Translations under genes and position numbers: made by a program
Notes under the pieces: model-generated
What the model was told of the DNA's origin: nothing
The model's input: only the letters and a program-made list of their open reading frames with translations
Database searches by the model: none
Part shown: positions 59,377-64,000 of the stretch, piece by piece
How the letters are laid out: each line of letters opens with the position of its first letter
Position numbering within the stretch: position 1 is the stretch's first letter
Source of the DNA: Saccopteryx bilineata
Taxonomy: Eukaryota > Chordata > Mammalia > Chiroptera > Emballonuridae
Length of the DNA stretch: 64,000 nt
Reading direction: 5' to 3'
Assembly (NCBI RefSeq): GCF_036850765.1
Contig: NC_089495.1
Location: 202,431,847 to 202,495,846 of the forward strand

Positions 59377-60960
59377 ATGGCCTCTAAGCATACAGAATCC
59401 ACTGCTACTGTTGCCAATAAGAAGCCACATCAAGGGGCTAACCTAGAAATAAAATTCAAAGTGATTAAGGCCTATGAAAGTGGAAAACCAGGGAGGGTTG
59501 TTGCCCACCAGCCAGCCATGTCCCATTGCACCAGAGCTACCACCTTGAAGAACAAGAATAAAGGGATGGAAGCTGCTAATGAATCTGCTTCACTGAAGAC
59601 AATGAGACCGACTACAGTCAGACATGGAGAAACATCTCATGACCCGGACTGAAGACCAGACGAGAACCGTATCCCTCTGGGCACCAGGACGATCACAGCC
59701 AAAGCAAAACGTTTGTTTGCAATGTGGAAAGAAAGGGCTGGACCTGACTCTGATATTAAATTTACTGCTAGCTCTGGGTAGTTTAAATTATTCAAGAGTC
59801 CCTTGTTGTTACATAACGTGAGAGTGAGCGGGGAGTCTGCGAGCGCTGTTGTGAGGCAGCCGGAAAATATTTGGAAACTCTAGATAAGCTGGTTGTGGAG
59901 TAACATTGCTTGCCAGTGTTCAGTAGAAAACTCCCTATTCTGTAAACAGATGCCTGAGAGAACTTTTAGCTACAAGGAGGCCAAATCAATGCCAGGCTTC
60001 AAGGCTTTTAAAGACTAGATACCAGTGTTGCTAGGGGGCAATGAAACCCTTTTGTGACCCAGCACAGAGAGAACCCCTGGACCTTCCCGTGTATCAGAAA
60101 GCACACACAGCCAGTATCCTACAGGACCAATGAGAAGTCATGGATGATCCGGCTCCTCTTTCAAGATGTCCTCCTGAATTGCTAAGCCAGACAAATGGAG
60201 AAGTACTGTTTGGAGAATGACATACCTTTGAAGATTTTGCTTATTGTTGATAATGCTCCCAGACAACCTCCTTTATTGGTGCTCTTCATCCAATATTAAA
60301 GTGGTATATCTCCCTCCAAATACCACTTCTTTGGTCCAACCAATGGATCGAGGAGTTATAGCAGCTTTTGAGGCCTACTACCTGAGGAGGCCCTGTGCCC
60401 GGGCTATTGCTATAACTGAGGACGACCCTGAGAGGACACTGAGGCTATTCTGGAAGGGCCACACCGTCCATGACTGTGTCAAGACTGGGGCATGGGCTTA
60501 GGATGATGTCACCACAGACTGGATGAATGGCATCTGGAAGAAGACGCCCAAGAGGCTCATCCATGACTTCAGAGGATGAGGATTTTCCAAGGACGAGGAG
60601 GCTGCAGAAATCAACAAGGCTGTGATTGACAAGGCAAAGCACTGCACCTGGGTGTGGATGAGACCGACACTGAGGTGCCCCTGGGGGGGGGGGGGGTCCT
60701 GAGGAACTGACTGGAGATGGCAATGGAGCAGGAGTGCGGAGCTGAAGAAGAGGCAAGAGAAAGGGGAGCTGTGGGAGAAGAAAAAGGAGAAGAACCCCCA
60801 ACAACATCCACAGTGAGGGGCTCAGCAGAAGCTGCCGCAGACCTCAACAAGATCCCTACAATGTTCGAAAGCATGGAGCCCGGTACTGAAAGATTCTCAC
60901 GAATAGAGAGGAATGTTCATGGTGCATTATCTGCTGACAAGCAAACTGATGAAGAAAGAT
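59377..60960 (+). pseudogene. Tigger transposase pseudogene (DDE, CENP-B/pogo family)
   Basis: Recognisable in pieces across three frames. It starts MASKHTESTATVANKK and LEIKFKVIKAYESGKPGR (CENP-B-like DNA-binding region). Mid region VVYLPPNTTSLVQPMDRGVI and EAYYLRRPCARAIAITEDD correspond to the catalytic DDE core. The end EQECGAEEEAREREA-like acidic stretch and FSRIERNVHGALSADKQ is the C terminus. Frameshifts, internal stops and a 14-G run (60683-60696) break it, so it cannot make an active enzyme. Confidence 0.88.
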
Positions 60961-61120
60961 AAAAACCAAGCTAACTACCACGGATACAGTTCTCAGAAGA
61001 GAGACGCCTCCTTAGGAAGAACTCAGGCAGGTGCTTCCAGGGCTCCCGGGAAGGCACTGGCATCATGGAAGACAACAGCTCCACAGGGGTCGCTGTCTCT
61101 GACCCCTTCCAGTGATATGA

Positions 61121-61304
61121 GCCCTGGCCAGGTAGCTCAGTGGGTTAAAACGTGCTGATACACCCAGGCTGTGGGTTTGATCCCCAGTCAGGACCCAGAC
61201 AAGAATCTATCAGTGAATGCACAAATAAGGGGAGCAACAAGTGGATGTTTCTCTCCTTCTCTCTCTCCCCCTACTTTAAAATCAATACATTGAATTTTTT
61301 TTAA
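61121..61304 (+). mobile_element. VES-like bat SINE inside the Tigger element
   Basis: tRNA-like head (GCCCTGGCCAGGTAGCTCAG, then TTTGATCCCCAGTCAGG) followed by ATCAATGAATGCA-type and CTCTCCTTCTCTCTCTCCCC sequence. It resembles the VES SINE of bats from memory. Flanks share cagtgatat. Confidence 0.85.
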
Positions 61305-61384
61305 TAGAGAAAACAGTGATATTGATGATCCTAAAATGTATAAGCCCTAGGCTTATGTGTGTGTTTGTGCCTTAGTTTTTTAAA

Positions 61385-61542
61385 AAAAATTATTGATTGA
61401 TTTTAAAGAGAAGAGGGAGGGAGGAGCAGGAAGTATCAACTCCCATGTGTGCCTTGACCAGGCAAGCCCAGGGTTTCCAACCAGTGACCTCAGCGTTCCA
61501 GGTCGATGCTTTATCCACTGTGCCACCGCATGTCACGCAGGG
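61385..61542 (-). mobile_element. SINE type C inside the Tigger element (antisense)
   Basis: Inverted copy flanked by tgccttagttttttaaa and tgtcttagtttttaaac; it interrupts the 3' non-coding half of the Tigger-type transposon. Confidence 0.88.
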
Positions 61543-62061
61543 TGTCTTAGTTTTTAAACCAAAAAGTAAAATTTTAAGTAAAAAGCTTCCAAATTTTAAA
61601 AGTAGAAAAAAGTTTATAGAATAAGAATATAAAAATATTTTCGTCCAGCTGTGCAACATGTTTGTGTTTTAAGCTAAGTATTATGACAGAAGAGTCTAAA
61701 AAATTCTAAAAGTTTATAAAGTAAAAATGTTTTGGTAAACTGGTTTATAGAAAAAATATTTTGTATAAATTCAGTGTAGCCCGTGGACAGTGTTTATGAA
61801 GGTTACAGACTGTAGTATACAGTATAGTCCTAGGCTCTCACTGTCACTCACCACTCACCCAGGGCCACTTCCAGTCCCCAAGTTCCATTTGTGGTAAGAG
61901 CCTTGTTATCGTTTATACTGTATTTTTGGTACAAAATGAGGTATTTACCATATTCCGTTTCTATGCTTAGATATGCTCAGACACACCAGTACTTACCATT
62001 GTGGTACAGTTGCCTACAGTGTTCAGGATAGTGACATACTGCACAGGTGTGTAGCCTAGGT

Positions 62062-62754
62062 CAGTGGTCCCCAACCTTTTTTGGGCCATAAACTGGTTTA
62101 ATGTCAGAAATTATTTTCACGGACCGGCCTTTAGGGTGGGACGGATAAATGTATCACGTGACCGAGACAAGGGTCAAGAGTGAGTCTTAGACGGATGTAA
62201 CAGAGGGAATCTGGTCATTTTTAAAAAATAAAATATCGTTCAGGCCCTGGCCGGTTGGCTCAGCAGTAGAGCATCGGCCTGGCGTGCGGGGGACCCGGGT
62301 TCGGTTCCCGGCCAGGGCACATAGGAGAGGCGCCCATTTGCTTCTCCACCCCCACCCCCTCCTTCCTCTCTCTCTCTCCCCCTCCTGCAGCCAAGGCTCC
62401 ATTGGAGCAAAGATGGCCCGGGCGCTGGGGATGGCTCCTTGGCCTCTGCCCCAGGCGCTAGAGTGGCTCTGGTCGCGGCAAAGCGACACCCCAGAGGGGC
62501 AGAGCATCGCCCCCTGGTGGGCAGAGCGTCGCCCCTGGTGGGCGTGCCGGGTGGATCCTGGTCGGGCGCATGCGGGAGTCTGTCTGACTGTCTCTCCCCG
62601 TTTCCAGCTTCAGAAAAATACAAATATATATATATATCGTTCAGACTTAAATATAAATAAAACGGAAATAATATAAGTTATTTATTCTTTCTCTGCGGAC
62701 AAGTACCAAATGTGGATTGGTACTGGTCCGCGGCCCAGGGATTGGGGACCACTG
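62062..62754. mobile_element. hAT-type non-autonomous element nested in the Tigger element
   Basis: Perfect 13 bp terminal inverted repeats (CAGTGGTCCCCAA) and an 8 bp target duplication with one mismatch (gcctaggt, gcctaggg). Net length is about 290 bp after removing the SINE inserted in it (62244-62633). It contains ACGGACCGGCC near one end and GGTCCGCGG near the other. Confidence 0.9.
62244..62633 (+). mobile_element. SINE type A nested in a hAT element
   Basis: Near-consensus copy with target duplication atatcgttcag at 62233-62243 and 62634-62644, inside the hAT element at 62062-62754. Confidence 0.95.
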
Positions 62755-62899
62755 GCCTAGGGGCAGTAACCTAGGTGTGTAGTAGGCTATACCATCTAGG
62801 TTTGTGTAAGTGCGCTTTAGGATTGCACAGGGACAAAATCGCCTAACATCGCATTTCTCAGAACGTGTCTCTGTCGTTAAGCAACGTGTGACTGTAGCT

Positions 62900-63400
62900 T
62901 ATAATTGACCTGCCAGGCCCTGCGTGATTGGTCTCCTGTTACTTCTCCCTGCTTTGCCCACAGCGCTCCGGATGACCGGGCCTCCTTGTTGTGCGTCAGA
63001 CAAACCAAGCTCACTCCGCAGGACTTCTGCATTTGTTCTGTCTACCTGGATGAGACTGTTCTTGTCGCAGCCATCTGATGGCCCATCTTCTCACTTCCTT
63101 CACCTCTCTGCTCCACTGTCGTCGTATTCCAGAGGTCTACCGTCTATAAGACGGCGGCTCACCTGGTACTCTTTATTCCTTTATTATTATCCCCTGCCGC
63201 CTTCATTTTTCTACCTAGCACTTCTCATCACCGACACTTAAAAAATTTACTTGTTTACTGCCCGTCTCTCCCCATAGACAGTAAGTTCTATGAGGACAGG
63301 GACTTTTTGTTCACTGCTAATAGTCCCTGCTCCTAAAATGGTGTCTCAGCCATAGTAGATACTCAGTGGCTATTGCTGAATAAATTCATGATTAATTGAC
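62900..63400 (+). mobile_element. L2 LINE fragment
   Basis: GACCTGCCAGGCCCTGCGTG at the start and AAGTTCTATGAGGACAGGGA with TGAATAAATTCATGA near the end give L2 character. Confidence 0.65.
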
Positions 63401-64000
63401 AAATTATGGTAAGCCCCTAGAGCAACAATGCCAAGATACTGAAAAGCCACATCACATAAGGAACCCTTGAAGGAATCAGAGGTGTTTAACCTTAGAGAAG
63501 ATTTAGGGGAACAGGATGGTTGTCTCAAAAACATGCAGGGCTGTCACATGTGGTTTTGGAGGGCAGAACGTGGACCTGACCTGCTTGGATACTTCCAGTG
63601 ATGGGGAGTTGACTACGGTATAAAGCAGACAGTTCCAATATAGGATTGCTCTGTTAGAAAGTGGTATTGAACTAACACTTATTACTCTATGCTTCCTCTT
63701 TTTCATTAACCTGTTCTCTGGAGTTCCACAGACCAAACCTCATCTCCTCTTCCTCTGTAACTGTATGAAATGAGACACTAAGACGTATGCTTAAGGAAAT
63801 GTAAAGAAAATGACAAAACTTGTGCTTTGCAGAAAGGAATACACAGACTGACAAGTGGCAGGCTCAAACATTTTAAAGGTCTTGTTGTTTGCTTTGGTGT
63901 GAAGGGGTTGCAAGCTTGTGAGAGGAAAGAGAAAGAAGGGGGATGAGTTGATGGCTAGGAAGAGGAATCTTGGGGAAAAGAAGAGAAATTGCTAAAAAGG

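Larger units (their letters stand above)
58805..62894 (+). mobile_element. Tigger2-like (pogo/Tc1-mariner) DNA transposon, decayed
   Basis: The left end CAGTCATTGATGGACC and right end ...GTCGTTAAGCAACGTGTGACTG, followed by TA, match the Tigger2/MER8 termini from memory (CAGTCA...TGACTG with TA target). The interior carries a decayed transposase (59377-60960) and later insertions: a VES-like SINE, a type C SINE and a hAT element holding a type A SINE. The original would have been about 2.7-3 kb. Confidence 0.85.
51518..64000. other. Repeat-dominated region right of the BMAL2-like exon
   Basis: I see no host exon. It is made of antisense LINE-1 pieces, SINEs, a hAT MITE, a 5S rRNA retrocopy with a solo LTR, L2 fragments (about 57060-57420 and 62900-63400), a LINE-1-like fragment (about 57710-58350) and the Tigger-type transposon. 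The last 600 bp hold nothing I recognise. Confidence 0.6.

Noticed and set aside
59323..60960. A host TIGD-like gene
   Set aside because: The frame is broken many times and sits between Tigger-type terminal repeats, so it is a decayed transposon copy, not a domesticated gene.
37435..64000. Expected neighbour PROCR upstream of MMP24
   Set aside because: I looked for its exons on the minus strand and recognised none. In human the gap between the two genes is tens of kb, so absence from this window is not evidence of loss.
51518..64000. Further BMAL2 exons (bHLH and PAS) on the plus strand
   Set aside because: No bHLH- or PAS-like coding stretch was recognised. Introns of this gene are long, so they may simply be outside.
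1..64000. CRISPR arrays, operons, phage or plasmid functions
   Set aside because: The window is vertebrate nuclear DNA. The regular repeats present are SINEs, microsatellites and one minisatellite.

Overview
The window reads as a bat nuclear genome, most likely a horseshoe-bat relative (Rhinolophoidea). The evidence is dozens of recent tRNA-like SINEs of several kinds, an old LINE-1/L2/MIR/DNA-transposon background, and GT-AG introns. The main SINE (about 390 bp, head GCCCTGG...GGCTCAG, C/T-rich body, A-rich tail) resembles the rhinolophid Rhin-type SINE from memory. The species call is an inference, not something the sequence proves.

The only recognised host gene with a multi-exon structure is MMP24 (membrane-type matrix metalloproteinase MT5-MMP), on the minus strand. 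Exons 1 to 7 are resolved to the base: 37188-37434, 19920-20068, 15685-15801, 13010-13314, 5622-5783, 3305-3519 and 1179-1317. All junctions seen are GT-AG and the phases agree from exon to exon. Together they encode the signal peptide, propeptide with cysteine switch and furin site, the zinc catalytic domain, the hinge and the start of the hemopexin domain. The remaining exons (rest of hemopexin, transmembrane helix, tail) lie beyond the left edge. A CpG island (about 36930-37860) covers exon 1 and the promoter. As given, exon 1 holds one extra base that breaks the frame between the signal peptide and the propeptide.

The 26 kb upstream of MMP24 (37.9-64 kb) is mainly repeats. Within it, on the plus strand at 51367-51517, is a well-formed exon whose translation matches exon 2 of the clock transcription factor BMAL2 (ARNTL2). 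It has both splice sites and sits between two antisense LINE-1 pieces. It does not belong to MMP24 and is the most surprising item here. Further right are a retroposed 5S rRNA fragment with a solo retroviral LTR inserted in its target duplication (55.13-55.69 kb), a hAT MITE, and a Tigger-type DNA transposon of about 4.1 kb (58.8-62.9 kb). The Tigger carries a decayed transposase and was invaded by two SINEs and by a hAT element that itself holds a SINE.

No CRISPR, operon or bacterial-type system is present. The useful novelty is the displaced clock-gene exon, the MMP24 exon 1 frame break, and a very readable series of nested insertions.
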